This document shows, piece by piece, positions 34,886 to 43,926 of a stretch of DNA of 64,000 bases. The notes under the pieces were generated by a model. That model searched no databases. It was not told the DNA's origin and was given only the letters and a program-made list of their open reading frames with translations. The DNA comes from Pseudomonas sp. NFIX28 (GTDB lineage Bacteria > Pseudomonadota > Gammaproteobacteria > Pseudomonadales > Pseudomonadaceae): NCBI RefSeq assembly GCF_900107395.1, contig NZ_FNPW01000010.1, forward strand, positions 62,001 through 126,000, given 5' to 3'. The translations under genes were made by a program, and so were the position numbers. Position 1 is the stretch's first letter, and every line of letters starts with the position of its first letter.

Positions 34886-34942
34886 TGCCGCAGGCTGCGA
34901 TCGAGCGCGACGCTCTTGAGCCGCCCGCGGCAACGGCTACAG
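34886..34942. repeat. REP-like palindromic element between davB and davA
   Basis: GCCGCAGGCTGCGATCGAGC and the matching CGCGGCAACGGCTAC arms can fold. It is a truncated copy of the family at 62233-62340. Such elements commonly sit between genes in this Pseudomonas group. Confidence 0.5.
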
Positions 34943-34973
34943 TGACAGCCCAGTGCACAGAGGAGTCATCACC

Positions 34974-35768
34974 ATGCGTGTCGCGCTTTATCAATGCCGC
35001 CCTTTACCGCTGGATGTCGCCGGCAACCTGCAGCGCCTGCAGAAAGTCGCCATGGAAGCTTCCGGCGCCGACCTGCTGGTGCTGCCGGAGATGTTCCTCA
35101 GCGGCTACAACATCGGTGTCGAAGCCGTGGGCGCCCTGGCCGAGGCCCAGGACGGACCGTCGGCGCAACATATCGCCAACCTCGCCCGGTCGGCAGGCAT
35201 CGCAATCCTGTACGGCTACCCGGAGCGCGCCGACGACGGCCAGATCTACAACGCCGTGCAACTGATCGACCGCAACGGCCAGCGCCTGTGCAACTACCGC
35301 AAGACCCACCTGTTCGGCGATCTCGACCGCTCGATGTTCAGCGCAGGTCCGGACGATTTCCCCCTGGTGGAACTCAACGGCTGGAAGCTCGGTTTCCTGA
35401 TCTGCTACGACATCGAATTTCCGGAGAACGCCAGGCGCCTGGCGCTGGCCGGGGCCGAGTTGATCCTGGTGCCCACCGCCAACATGCTGCCTTACGACTT
35501 TGTCGCCGATGTCACCGTGCGTTCGCGCGCCTTCGAAAACCAATGTTATGTGGCCTATGCCAACTACTGCGGTCATGAAGACGATATCCACTACTGCGGC
35601 CAGAGCAGCATCGCCGCCCCCGACGGCCAGCGGATCGCCCTCGCCGGGCTGGATGAGGCCTTGATAAGCGGCACGCTGGACCGCCAGTTGATGCTCGAGT
35701 CGCGCGCGGCCAACCGCTATTTCCATGACCGGCGTCCGGAGCTTTACGACGACCTGAACAAGCGCTGA
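34974..35768 (+). CDS. davA: 5-aminopentanamidase (nitrilase superfamily)
   Basis: A 264-residue amidase from ATG 34974 (MRVALYQCRPLPLD); AGGAG lies upstream. It hydrolyses 5-aminopentanamide to 5-aminovalerate. The Glu-Lys-Cys triad is visible: LVLPEMF (near 39), YRKTHLF (near 110) and LICYDIEFPE (Cys near 143). It follows davB, the enzyme that makes its substrate. Confidence 0.92.
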   Translation: MRVALYQCRPLPLDVAGNLQRLQKVAMEASGADLLVLPEMFLSGYNIGVEAVGALAEAQDGPSAQHIANLARSAGIAILYGYPERADDGQIYNAVQLIDRNGQRLCNYRKTHLFGDLDRSMFSAGPDDFPLVELNGWKLGFLICYDIEFPENARRLALAGAELILVPTANMLPYDFVADVTVRSRAFENQCYVAYANYCGHEDDIHYCGQSSIAAPDGQRIALAGLDEALISGTLDRQLMLESRAANRYFHDRRPELYDDLNKR

Positions 35769-35816
35769 TCCAGGGTTATCCGCTAGCATGGGCGCTTCAC
35801 TGTTCTGGAAGTGCTC

Positions 35817-38273
35817 ATGCCCGCGCTGAACCATCCCTTGCCTCATCAAGAAACCCTGGCCAACGGCCTGCGGGTTTCACTGTTCCACGCCCCTCGATTG
35901 ACGCGCTGCGCGGCGGCCTTGCGAGTCTCGGCCGGCAGTCACGATGTACCGCTGGCCTGGCCCGGGCTGGCGCACTTTCTCGAACATCTGTTGTTTCTCG
36001 GCACCGAGCGTTTTCCCGCGGAGCAGGGCCTGATGGCCTATGTGCAACGCCACGGCGGCCAGGTGAACGCCAGCACCGGCGAACGCCACACCGACTTTTT
36101 CTTCGAGCTGCCCCCTGCCGACTTCGCTGCCGGCCTGGAGCGCCTGGCCGACATGCTTGCCCACCCGCGCATGAGCCAGGAAGACCAGCTGCGCGAGCGC
36201 GAAGTGCTGCACGCGGAGTTCATCGCCTGGTCGCGCGATGCCACGGCACAAAGGCAGTTCGCCTTGTTCGACGGCCTGTCGGCGGAGCATCCGCTGCGGG
36301 CATTCCACGCCGGCAACCGCTACAGCCTGAACGTGCCGCGTCCGGCATTCCAACAGGCGCTGCAGGATTTTTATCAAGCGCATTACCACAGCGGGCAGAT
36401 GAGCCTGAGCCTGGCCGGGCCACAGCCTCTGGACGAGCTGAAAGCCCTGGCACAGGGTTTCGGCGCCGTCCTGGCCGTGGGTAAAACGCAACCGCAAGCC
36501 GCGCCCGTGCCCTTGCTGGCCTCTGCGCCGCAGCATTATCAGCAGCTCGAGGGTCGCCACCTGAGCCTGTTGTTCGCCTGCGAGCAATTGCCCGCGGCCA
36601 CACGCCAAGCCCTGGATTTTCTCTGCACCTGGCTGGCCTCCGGCAAGCCCGGCGGGCTGCTGGCCACGCTCCAGGCACGCACGTTGGTCGAAGGCTTGAA
36701 GGCCGCGCCGCTGTATCAATTTGCCGGCCAGGCGCTGCTGCATATCCAGTTCGACTTGACCGAGCAAGGCGCCCAACAGCCGGAGCAGGTCAGCGAGTTG
36801 CTCTTCGATTGGCTGGCCTTTTTCCGCAACCAGGACGATTGGCCGACGTTGCGCGACGAATATGCCCTGCTACAACAGCGCCAATGCCAGGTGGCCGGCG
36901 CGCTGGCGTTGGCACGACTGGCCAACGAACAGTTGGAGCCGTACCTGTCCGAGCGCGGTGTCACGGCTCTCAAGGCGCTGCTGGCGCAACTTCAACCCTC
37001 GACGGCAACCGGCAGCGCTATCCCCTGGCAACTGCCTGCGTCCAATCCATTCCTGCGCAGCGCGACGCCAGCCGCCCGGGCCGGCTTGATTCGCGGGCAA
37101 ACCAGCGCTCACCGTGGCTTGCGGACCTTCGCCCAGGATCGCTTGCGACAGCGTCGCGAATCGTCGGCCATGACCTTCAGCCAGGCTATCGCCGACGACT
37201 CCGGCGAGGCCGCCCTGTACCTGCGCTGGCGCCTGCCAAGTGCAGTGCCGCAGGCTCTGCGTGGCCGCTTGCAGAACCGTCTGCGCAACCTGCGGGAGGA
37301 CGGGCTGCAGGCGGGGGTCGAGCTGTCTTTGGCTGCGCTGGGCAACCAATGCCTGTTGACGTTGAAGGGACTTGCCGACCCCATCCCGGCGATGCTCCAA
37401 CAGGCATTGCTGGAACTGGGCCAAGCCGGCGCGGAGCCTGGGCCGGTGTCGCCGGAGGCTGCCGCGCCGTTGTCGCCGATCCGGCAATTGCTCGAGGAAC
37501 TGCCCGAACGTTGCCTGGACATACCTGCGTTGCATCCGTTGGATGAGCAAGGCTGGCAAACGCCATGGGATGACGCCCATTGGGACGGCCTGGCCATCGG
37601 CCTGGGCCAGGCCCAGAGTGCAATCAGCACTGCATTGGGCAAAGCCCCGGGAACCGCCGACAGCCAGCTGTCTGCGCCACCCTCGATAGCCGCGCAGCAG
37701 CATTGGCATGAGATCGCCACCGGCCCCGGCGAGCAGGCCTTGCTGCTGTTTTGCCCGGCACCGGGCGCCGCCCTTCAGCAGGAAGCCGCCTGGCGGCTGC
37801 TGGGGCAGCTCGGCCAGATGCCGTTCTATCAGCGCCTGCGGGTCGAGTTGCAGCTGGGCTACGCGGTGTTCAGCGGCGTGCGGCAGATCAATGGCCAGGC
37901 CGGCCTGCTGTTCGGCGTGCAATCGCCCAGCGCTTCGCTGAACGAGATTCTCGAACATATCCGGGCGTTTCTTGCGCAACTGCCAGAGCTGGTCGGGGCG
38001 CTGGATGAGGCCTCGCTGGACGACCTGAAAACCAATCTCGCCGCCCAGTTCGACGCCCGTGCGTTGCCCGTGGCACAGCTGGCCGAACTGCTCTGGCAGG
38101 GCCGGCTGGCCGGCCATCCGTCGGATTACCTGGCGCAATTGCAAGGGCAGATCATGGCATTGACCCGGCCACAGCTATTGCTCGCGGCCGAACAATTGCA
38201 GCAGGCACAAGGCGGCTGGCGCTGCCTGGCCAACGGCGCATGCCCGGGCGAACCCTGGCAAGCGGCCGAATGA
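35817..38273 (+). CDS. pqqF: PqqF, M16 metallopeptidase of PQQ biosynthesis
   Basis: An 818-residue insulinase-type zinc peptidase; ATG 35817 is preferred to GTG 35811. The inverted zinc motif HFLEH (about residues 52-56) is followed by the downstream Glu region (REREVLHAEF). M16 peptidases of this locus cut the modified PqqA peptide to release the Glu-Tyr crosslinked core. It is the first gene of pqqF-A-B-C-D-E and is separated from pqqA by about 155 bases with its own promoter region. Confidence 0.92.
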   Translation: MPALNHPLPHQETLANGLRVSLFHAPRLTRCAAALRVSAGSHDVPLAWPGLAHFLEHLLFLGTERFPAEQGLMAYVQRHGGQVNASTGERHTDFFFELPPADFAAGLERLADMLAHPRMSQEDQLREREVLHAEFIAWSRDATAQRQFALFDGLSAEHPLRAFHAGNRYSLNVPRPAFQQALQDFYQAHYHSGQMSLSLAGPQPLDELKALAQGFGAVLAVGKTQPQAAPVPLLASAPQHYQQLEGRHLSLLFACEQLPAATRQALDFLCTWLASGKPGGLLATLQARTLVEGLKAAPLYQFAGQALLHIQFDLTEQGAQQPEQVSELLFDWLAFFRNQDDWPTLRDEYALLQQRQCQVAGALALARLANEQLEPYLSERGVTALKALLAQLQPSTATGSAIPWQLPASNPFLRSATPAARAGLIRGQTSAHRGLRTFAQDRLRQRRESSAMTFSQAIADDSGEAALYLRWRLPSAVPQALRGRLQNRLRNLREDGLQAGVELSLAALGNQCLLTLKGLADPIPAMLQQALLELGQAGAEPGPVSPEAAAPLSPIRQLLEELPERCLDIPALHPLDEQGWQTPWDDAHWDGLAIGLGQAQSAISTALGKAPGTADSQLSAPPSIAAQQHWHEIATGPGEQALLLFCPAPGAALQQEAAWRLLGQLGQMPFYQRLRVELQLGYAVFSGVRQINGQAGLLFGVQSPSASLNEILEHIRAFLAQLPELVGALDEASLDDLKTNLAAQFDARALPVAQLAELLWQGRLAGHPSDYLAQLQGQIMALTRPQLLLAAEQLQQAQGGWRCLANGACPGEPWQAAE

Positions 38274-38429
38274 TCTTTACCCCGGCTGCAATGAGCTTTC
38301 TTCAACAATTGCGGTCATTCCCCGGGGGGAATTTAGTAAGATAGCCCCCTAAGCATCTGAACATCTCCGGTTGGAGGTGGACTATATGTATAGATCTCAA
38401 CCGTCCCACCCACCTGAAGGAGCATCTCC

Positions 38430-38504
38430 ATGTCCTGGTCCAAACCTGCCTACACCGACCTGCGTATCGGCTTTGAAGTCACCATGTACTTCGCCAGCCG
38501 TTGA
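38430..38504 (+). CDS. pqqA: PqqA, precursor peptide of PQQ
   Basis: A 24-residue peptide, MSWSKPAYTDLRIGFEVTMY then FASR. Glu16 and Tyr20 are the two residues that PqqE joins and that become the PQQ skeleton. AAGGAG is 7 bases upstream of the ATG. This gene is too short for ordinary gene callers. A terminator follows directly. Confidence 0.97.
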   Translation: MSWSKPAYTDLRIGFEVTMYFASR

Positions 38505-38520
38505 TTGCTCGCGCAGTGCA

Positions 38521-38546
38521 ACGCCTCGGCTCGCCGGGGCGTTTTT
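38521..38546 (+). terminator. Attenuator-like terminator between pqqA and pqqB
   Basis: ACGCC-t-CGGC-tc-GCCG-g-GGCGT forms a hairpin ending in TTTTT. Partial termination here would give more pqqA peptide mRNA than enzyme mRNA, the usual explanation for this arrangement in pqq operons. Confidence 0.8.
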
Positions 38547-38575
38547 ATTTTCAGCCTTAACCTGATGGAGCGGCC

Positions 38576-39487
38576 ATGTTTGTCCAGATTCTAGGTTCCG
38601 CCGCCGGTGGCGGTTTTCCGCAGTGGAACTGCAACTGCGCGAACTGCGCGGGTTTTCGCGACGGCAGCCTGCGGGCCCAGGCTCGCACCCAATCGTCGAT
38701 CGCCATTTCCGATGACGGCGTGAACTGGGTCCTGTGCAACGCCTCGCCGGACATCCGCGCCCAGCTCCAGGGCTTCGCTCCGATGCAGCCGGGCCGCGCC
38801 CTGCGCGACACCGGGATCAGCGCGATCATCCTGATGGACAGCCAGATCGACCACACCACCGGCCTGCTCAGCCTGCGCGAAGGCTGCCCGCATCAAGTCT
38901 GGTGCACCGACATGGTCCATGAAGACCTCAGCACCGGCTTCCCGCTGTTCACCATGCTTACCCACTGGAACGGCGGGCTGAACTGGAACCGCATCGAGCT
39001 CGACCAGAGCTTCACCATCCCCGCCTGCCCGAACCTGCGTTTCAGCCCGCTGCCGTTGCGCAGCGCCGCGCCGCCCTATTCGCCGCACCGCTTCGACCCG
39101 CACCCGGGCGATAACATCGGCCTGATCGTCGAGGACCTGCGTACCGGCGGCAAACTGTTCTACGCCCCCGGGCTGGGCAAGGTCGATGATGCGCTGCTGG
39201 AAATCATGCGCGGCAGCGACTGCCTGCTGGTGGACGGCACCCTGTGGGAAGACGACGAGATGCAGCGCCGCGGCGTCGGTACCCGGACCGGGCGGGAGAT
39301 GGGCCACTTGGCGCAGAACGGCCCTGGCGGCATGCTGCAAGTGCTGGAGCAACTGCCAGAGCAGCGCAAGGTGCTTATCCACATCAACAACACCAACCCG
39401 ATCCTCGACGAGGACTCCGCGGAACGCGCGGAACTGGCGCGGCGTAACGTTGAAGTGGCTTACGACGGCATGAGCATCGAGCTGTAA
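38576..39487 (+). CDS. pqqB: PqqB, metallo-hydrolase-fold hydroxylase of PQQ synthesis
   Basis: A 303-residue protein (MFVQILGSAAGGGFPQWNCN). It has the metallo-beta-lactamase fold with the characteristic CNCANC near the N-terminus and MDSQIDHTTG replacing the usual HxHxDH motif. PqqB hydroxylates the tyrosine of the Glu-Tyr intermediate. GGAGC precedes the ATG and the gene begins 30 bases after the attenuator. Confidence 0.95.
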   Translation: MFVQILGSAAGGGFPQWNCNCANCAGFRDGSLRAQARTQSSIAISDDGVNWVLCNASPDIRAQLQGFAPMQPGRALRDTGISAIILMDSQIDHTTGLLSLREGCPHQVWCTDMVHEDLSTGFPLFTMLTHWNGGLNWNRIELDQSFTIPACPNLRFSPLPLRSAAPPYSPHRFDPHPGDNIGLIVEDLRTGGKLFYAPGLGKVDDALLEIMRGSDCLLVDGTLWEDDEMQRRGVGTRTGREMGHLAQNGPGGMLQVLEQLPEQRKVLIHINNTNPILDEDSAERAELARRNVEVAYDGMSIEL

Positions 39488-39498
39488 CCACAGCAGCT

Positions 39499-39560
39499 AT
39501 CGCGGGCAAGCCGCGCTCCTACGGACAGCGCTACCCGCAGGAGCGAGGCTTGCCCGCGAT
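39499..39560. repeat. REP palindrome between pqqB and pqqC
   Basis: ATCGCGGGCAAG (39499-39510) pairs perfectly with CTTGCCCGCGAT (39549-39560), and the inner arms (CGCGCTCCT and AGGAGCGAG) continue the pairing. It is the common REP of fluorescent pseudomonads, also present at 59409-59495. Confidence 0.8.
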
Positions 39561-39609
39561 GAGGCCCGATCAGGCAACACTATCCACGGTTGTTCCCCGG
39601 AGAACCGCA

Positions 39610-40362
39610 ATGACTGACACAGCAATGTCCCCCGTCGAATTCGAGCAGGCCCTTCGGGCCAAGGGCGCCTATTACCACATCCACCACCCGTACCACGTGG
39701 CGATGTACGAAGGGCGGGCGACCCGCGAGCAGATCCAGGGCTGGGTCGCCAACCGCTTCTACTATCAGGTGAATATCCCGCTCAAGGACGCGGCGATTCT
39801 CGCCAACTGCCCGGATCGGGAAATTCGCCGGGAATGGATTCAGCGCCTGCTGGACCACGACGGCGCCCCCGGCGAAGACGGTGGCATCGAAGCCTGGTTG
39901 CGCCTGGGGCAAGCGGTCGGTCTCGACCCGGACCAACTGCGCTCACAAGAACTGGTGCTGCCGGGGGTGCGTTTCGCCGTCGACGCCTACGTCAACTTCG
40001 CCCGTCGCGCCAGTTGGCAGGAAGCCGCCAGCAGCTCGCTGACCGAACTGTTCGCGCCGCAGATCCACCAATCGCGCCTCGACAGCTGGCCCCAGCATTA
40101 CCCCTGGATCGACCCGGCCGGCTACCAATACTTCCGCACCCGCCTGGGCCAGGCGCGGCGCGATGTCGAGCACGGCCTGGCGATCACCCTGCAGCACTAC
40201 ACCACTCGCGCCGGCCAGGAGCGCATGCTGGAAATTCTCCAGTTCAAACTGGACATTCTTTGGAGCATGCTCGACGCCATGAGCATGGCCTACGAACTCA
40301 ATCGCCCGCCGTATCACAGCGTCACCGCAGAACGGGTCTGGCACAAAGGAATCACGCTATGA
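39610..40362 (+). CDS. pqqC: PqqC, pyrroloquinoline-quinone synthase
   Basis: A 250-residue cofactorless oxidase from ATG 39610 (MTDTAMSPVEFEQAL). It performs the final ring closure and eight-electron oxidation to PQQ. The family segments YYHIHHPYHVAMYEG and QGWVANRFYYQVNIPLKDA carry the active-site His and Arg residues. It overlaps pqqD by 4 bases. Confidence 0.96.
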   Translation: MTDTAMSPVEFEQALRAKGAYYHIHHPYHVAMYEGRATREQIQGWVANRFYYQVNIPLKDAAILANCPDREIRREWIQRLLDHDGAPGEDGGIEAWLRLGQAVGLDPDQLRSQELVLPGVRFAVDAYVNFARRASWQEAASSSLTELFAPQIHQSRLDSWPQHYPWIDPAGYQYFRTRLGQARRDVEHGLAITLQHYTTRAGQERMLEILQFKLDILWSMLDAMSMAYELNRPPYHSVTAERVWHKGITL

Positions 40363-40634
40363 GCTTCGATCGCAGCAAGACCCCGACCTGGCGTCCCGGC
40401 TACCGCTTCCAGTACGAACCGGCGCAGAAAGGCCATGTACTGCTCTACCCTGAAGGCATGATCAAGCTCAACGAGAGCGCCGCACTGATCGGCGGATTGA
40501 TCGACGGCGAACGGGATGTCGCGGCGATCATCCAGGCACTGGAAGTGCAGTTCCCCGACGTGCCCGAGCTCGGTGACGACATCGAGCAATTCATGGAGGT
40601 CGCCCGTGCACAGCACTGGATCGAACTTGGCTGA
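40359..40634 (+). CDS. pqqD: PqqD, PqqA-binding chaperone
   Basis: A 91-residue RRE-type peptide chaperone (MSFDRSKTPTWRPGYRFQYE; LYPEGMIKLNESAALIGGL). It presents PqqA to PqqE. It overlaps pqqC by 4 and pqqE by 29 bases, consistent with coupled synthesis of the PqqD-PqqE pair. Confidence 0.96.
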   Translation: MSFDRSKTPTWRPGYRFQYEPAQKGHVLLYPEGMIKLNESAALIGGLIDGERDVAAIIQALEVQFPDVPELGDDIEQFMEVARAQHWIELG

Positions 40635-41778
40635 CTCGCCAGCGCCGATACCGCCCAAGCCCGAAGTCGGCCTGCCGCTGTGGCTGCTGGCCGAGCTGAC
40701 GTACCGCTGCCCGCTGCAATGCCCGTACTGCTCCAACCCGCTGGATTTCGCCGAGCAGGGCAAGGAGCTGAGCACCGAGCAGTGGCTCAAGGTGTTTCGC
40801 GAGGCGCGGGAAATGGGCGCCGCGCAGCTGGGCTTTTCCGGTGGCGAGCCGCTGGTGCGCCAGGACCTTGCCGAGCTGATTGGCGAGGCGCGCAAGCTGG
40901 GGTTCTATACCAACCTGATCACCTCCGGCATCGGCCTGACCGAACAGAAGATCAGCGACTTCAAGAAAGCCGGGCTCGACCATATCCAGATCAGCTTCCA
41001 GGCCAGCGACGAACAGGTGAACAACCTGCTGGCCGGCTCGAAGAAGGCTTTCGCCCAGAAGCTGGAAATGGCCCGGGCGGTGAAAGCCCACGGCTACCCG
41101 ATGGTGCTGAATTTCGTCACCCATCGGCACAATATCGACAAGATCGACCGCATCATCGAGCTGTGCATTGCCCTGGAAGCCGACTTCGTCGAACTCGCCA
41201 CCTGCCAGTTCTACGGCTGGGCCCAGCTCAACCGCGTCGGCCTGCTGCCGACCCAGGAACAACTGCTGCGCGCCGAACGCATCACCAACGAATACCGTGC
41301 CAGGCTGGAAGCCCAAGGGCATCCGTGCAAACTGATTTTCGTCACTCCGGATTACTACGAAGAACGCCCGAAAGCCTGCATGAACGGCTGGGGCAGTCTC
41401 TTCCTCACCGTCACGCCGGACGGCACCGCCCTGCCCTGCCACGGCGCCCGGCAATTGCCCGTGCAGTTCCCCAATGTGCGCGAGCACAGCATGCAGCACA
41501 TCTGGTATGACTCCTTCGGCTTCAACCGCTTCCGTGGTTATGACTGGATGCCTGAGCCCTGCCGCTCCTGCGATGAAAAGGAACAGGACTTCGGCGGCTG
41601 TCGCTGCCAGGCCTTCATGCTCACGGGCGATGCCAGCAATGCCGACCCGGTGTGCAGCAAGTCGCACCATCACGGCGTGATTCTCAAGGCCCGCGAAGAA
41701 GCCGAGCACGCTACCCAGACCATCGAGCAACTGGCCTTCCGTAATGAACGAAACTCACGCCTCATCGCCAAGGGCTGA
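40606..41778 (+). CDS. pqqE: PqqE, radical SAM enzyme crosslinking PqqA
   Basis: A 390-residue protein from GTG 40606, with GGAGG correctly spaced inside pqqD. Cys35, Cys39 and Cys42 (CPLQCPYC) bind the radical SAM cluster. The SPASM region near the C-terminus (CHGARQLP, CRSCDEKEQDFGGCRC) holds auxiliary clusters. It joins Glu16 and Tyr20 of PqqA by a carbon-carbon bond. It overlaps the following peptidase gene by 35 bases. Confidence 0.95.
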   Translation: MHSTGSNLADSPAPIPPKPEVGLPLWLLAELTYRCPLQCPYCSNPLDFAEQGKELSTEQWLKVFREAREMGAAQLGFSGGEPLVRQDLAELIGEARKLGFYTNLITSGIGLTEQKISDFKKAGLDHIQISFQASDEQVNNLLAGSKKAFAQKLEMARAVKAHGYPMVLNFVTHRHNIDKIDRIIELCIALEADFVELATCQFYGWAQLNRVGLLPTQEQLLRAERITNEYRARLEAQGHPCKLIFVTPDYYEERPKACMNGWGSLFLTVTPDGTALPCHGARQLPVQFPNVREHSMQHIWYDSFGFNRFRGYDWMPEPCRSCDEKEQDFGGCRCQAFMLTGDASNADPVCSKSHHHGVILKAREEAEHATQTIEQLAFRNERNSRLIAKG

Positions 41779-43585
41779 ATCTTTCAGCGCCGCCAAAGCC
41801 GTCGCCGCCGGTATCGATTTCGCCGAGCTACGGCTCGGCGCCAACGGCCTGTTCTGGAACGAATACCGCCCCGAAGACGCCGCCTGCCGGATCTGGCACT
41901 GGCGCGACCACCAGGCCCGCTGCCTGACGCCACAAGGTTTCAGCGTGCGCAGCCGGGTCTATGAATACGGCGGCGGCGCCTTTTGCCTGAGCGAAGATGG
42001 CTTGGTATTCGTCAACGAAGCGGACCAGCAGCTCTACCGGCAATCGCTGCTGGGCGAAACGCCGGTAGCCCTGACATCGGGCGATTGCCGTTATGGCGAC
42101 CTGCAATTCGCCGCCGGCCAGGTGCTGGCGGTGGAGGAATACGACAACCAGCATCGCCTGGTGGCCATCGACCTCGCCGATGGCAAACGCCAGCTGCTGG
42201 CCGAAGGGGCGGACTTCTACGCCGCCCCTACCTTGAGCCCGGACGGTCAGCGCCTGGCATGGATCGAATGGGACCGCCCCCACCAGCCCTGGACCTCGAC
42301 CCGCCTGATGGTCGCCGAACGCCTGGCCGATGACCGTTGGGCTAAGCCACGGTGCCTGGCCGGTGACGGCGCAGAAGAGTCGCTGCAACAACCCCGCTTC
42401 GATGAAGCCGGGCTCCTGTATTGCCTGACCGACCGCGCCGGCTTCTGGCAACCCTGGGGGGAAGCGCCGGGCGGCCTGCACATGCTGCCTTGCGCCGCTG
42501 CCGATCACGCCCCGGCGCCCTGGCAACTGGGCGGCTGCACCTGGTTGCCGCTGGGCGGCGACAGCTGGCTGGGTACCTGGACGCAAGCCGGCTTTGGCCG
42601 CTTGGGGCTGCGCCCGGCCGAGGGCTCGCAACAGGACTTCAGCGGCGACTACAGCCGCTTCCGCAACCTGGCGCTGGATGAACGGTTTATCTACTGCATC
42701 GCGGCCTCCCCTGTGAGCCCATCCGCGGTAATCGCCATTGACCGCCAATCGCAGCAGGCCAAGGTCCTGGCTGGCGGCGTGGCGCCCCTGCCGCCCGAGC
42801 AGATCAGCCGCCCGCAAACCCTGCGCTACCCCAGCGGCCAGGGCGAGGCCCACGGCTTTTTCTACCCGGCCATGAGCGACGACGCCCGCCCGCCACTGGT
42901 GGTGTTTATCCATGGCGGCCCGACCTCGGCCTGCTATCCGATACTCGACCCGCGCATCCAGTACTGGGCGCAGCGGGGTTTTGCCGTGGCCGACCTGAAC
43001 TATCGCGGCAGCACCGGCTATGGCCGCGAGTACCGGCAAGCCCTGCACCTGAGCTGGGGCGAAGTGGATGTGGAGGACGCCTGTGCGGTGGTCGCCTATC
43101 TGGCCCGGCAGGGCCTGGTCGACGGCGAGCGGGCGTTCATTCGCGGCGGCAGTGCCGGCGGCTACACCACGCTCTGCGCGCTGGCCTTCGCCGATGTATT
43201 CCGTGCCGGCGCCAGCCTGTATGGCGTCAGCGACCCGGTGGCCCTGGCGCGAGCGACCCACAAGTTCGAGGGCGACTATCTGGACTGGCTGATCGGCGAC
43301 CCCGAGCAGGATGCCGAACGCTACAAGGCGCGCACCCCGCTGCTGCATGCCGGGAATATTCGCGTGCCGGTGATTTTCTTCCAGGGCGAACTTGATGCCG
43401 TGGTGGTGCCCCAGCAGACCCGGGACATGCTCAAGGCCTTGCAGGACAACGGCATTGCGGCCCAGGCGCACTATTACCCGGAAGAGCGCCACGGTTTTCG
43501 CAAGGCCGCCAATCAGGCGCACGCCCTGGAACAGGAATGGCTGTTTTATCGGCAGGTAATGGAACAGGCGGGCGCGCCGGAGTAG
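41744..43585 (+). CDS. S9-family prolyl oligopeptidase of the pqq cluster
   Basis: A 613-residue peptidase with an N-terminal beta-propeller and a C-terminal alpha/beta hydrolase. The nucleophile Ser is in RGGSAGGYT (near 470), Asp in GELDAVVVP (near 548) and His in ERHGFRK (near 582). It overlaps pqqE, so it belongs to the operon; the equivalent gene in P. fluorescens B16 has, as I recall, been named pqqM. It may degrade PqqA remnants or be unrelated to PQQ itself. It probably acts in the cytosol since no signal peptide is present. Confidence 0.88.
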   Translation: MNETHASSPRAESFSAAKAVAAGIDFAELRLGANGLFWNEYRPEDAACRIWHWRDHQARCLTPQGFSVRSRVYEYGGGAFCLSEDGLVFVNEADQQLYRQSLLGETPVALTSGDCRYGDLQFAAGQVLAVEEYDNQHRLVAIDLADGKRQLLAEGADFYAAPTLSPDGQRLAWIEWDRPHQPWTSTRLMVAERLADDRWAKPRCLAGDGAEESLQQPRFDEAGLLYCLTDRAGFWQPWGEAPGGLHMLPCAAADHAPAPWQLGGCTWLPLGGDSWLGTWTQAGFGRLGLRPAEGSQQDFSGDYSRFRNLALDERFIYCIAASPVSPSAVIAIDRQSQQAKVLAGGVAPLPPEQISRPQTLRYPSGQGEAHGFFYPAMSDDARPPLVVFIHGGPTSACYPILDPRIQYWAQRGFAVADLNYRGSTGYGREYRQALHLSWGEVDVEDACAVVAYLARQGLVDGERAFIRGGSAGGYTTLCALAFADVFRAGASLYGVSDPVALARATHKFEGDYLDWLIGDPEQDAERYKARTPLLHAGNIRVPVIFFQGELDAVVVPQQTRDMLKALQDNGIAAQAHYYPEERHGFRKAANQAHALEQEWLFYRQVMEQAGAPE

Positions 43586-43636
43586 CCGGCGCCCAAGGGA
43601 GGCAAGCCCGCTCCTGCACGAGAGCGGGCGCCAGGC

Positions 43637-43795
43637 TCAGCGCTTGGCGATGATGTACACCGCATGCACGATGCCCGGGATGTAGCCGCACAGGGTCAGC
43701 AGGATGTTCAACCAGAACGCACCGCCGAACCCCACTTGCAGGAACACTCCCAGTGGCGGCAACAGAATGGCGATGATGATGCGGATAAAGTCCAT
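43637..43795 (-). CDS. Pmp3/YqaE-family small membrane protein
   Basis: A 52-residue protein (MDFIRIIIAILLPPLGVFLQ, then a second hydrophobic segment with LLTLCGYIPGIVHAVYIIAK). Two membrane spans and the PPLGVF and GYIPGIVHA motifs identify the Pmp3/YqaE stress-related family. AGGAG lies upstream on the minus strand. Confidence 0.92.
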   Translation of the reverse strand: MDFIRIIIAILLPPLGVFLQVGFGGAFWLNILLTLCGYIPGIVHAVYIIAKR

Positions 43796-43926
43796 GGAGC
43801 AGCTCCTGATAGAAATCGACTCGTACGAGCCTCACAGCTAGTCGACCCGTGGCGCTCGGCAGGGTTCAGTCGATTCCGGCCAAGGGCCAGTTTTATCCAG
43901 GGACCGGCAGGCGTTTCCGGGCCGGC

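Noticed and set aside
33186..34994. 602-codon minus-strand frame
   Set aside because: Antisense to davB; codon and residue use unlike a real protein.
38386..38565. Frame starting ATG 38386 behind GGAGG, overlapping pqqA
   Set aside because: A leader peptide is possible but the product (MYRSQPSHPPEGAS...) runs through pqqA and its terminator in the wrong frame.
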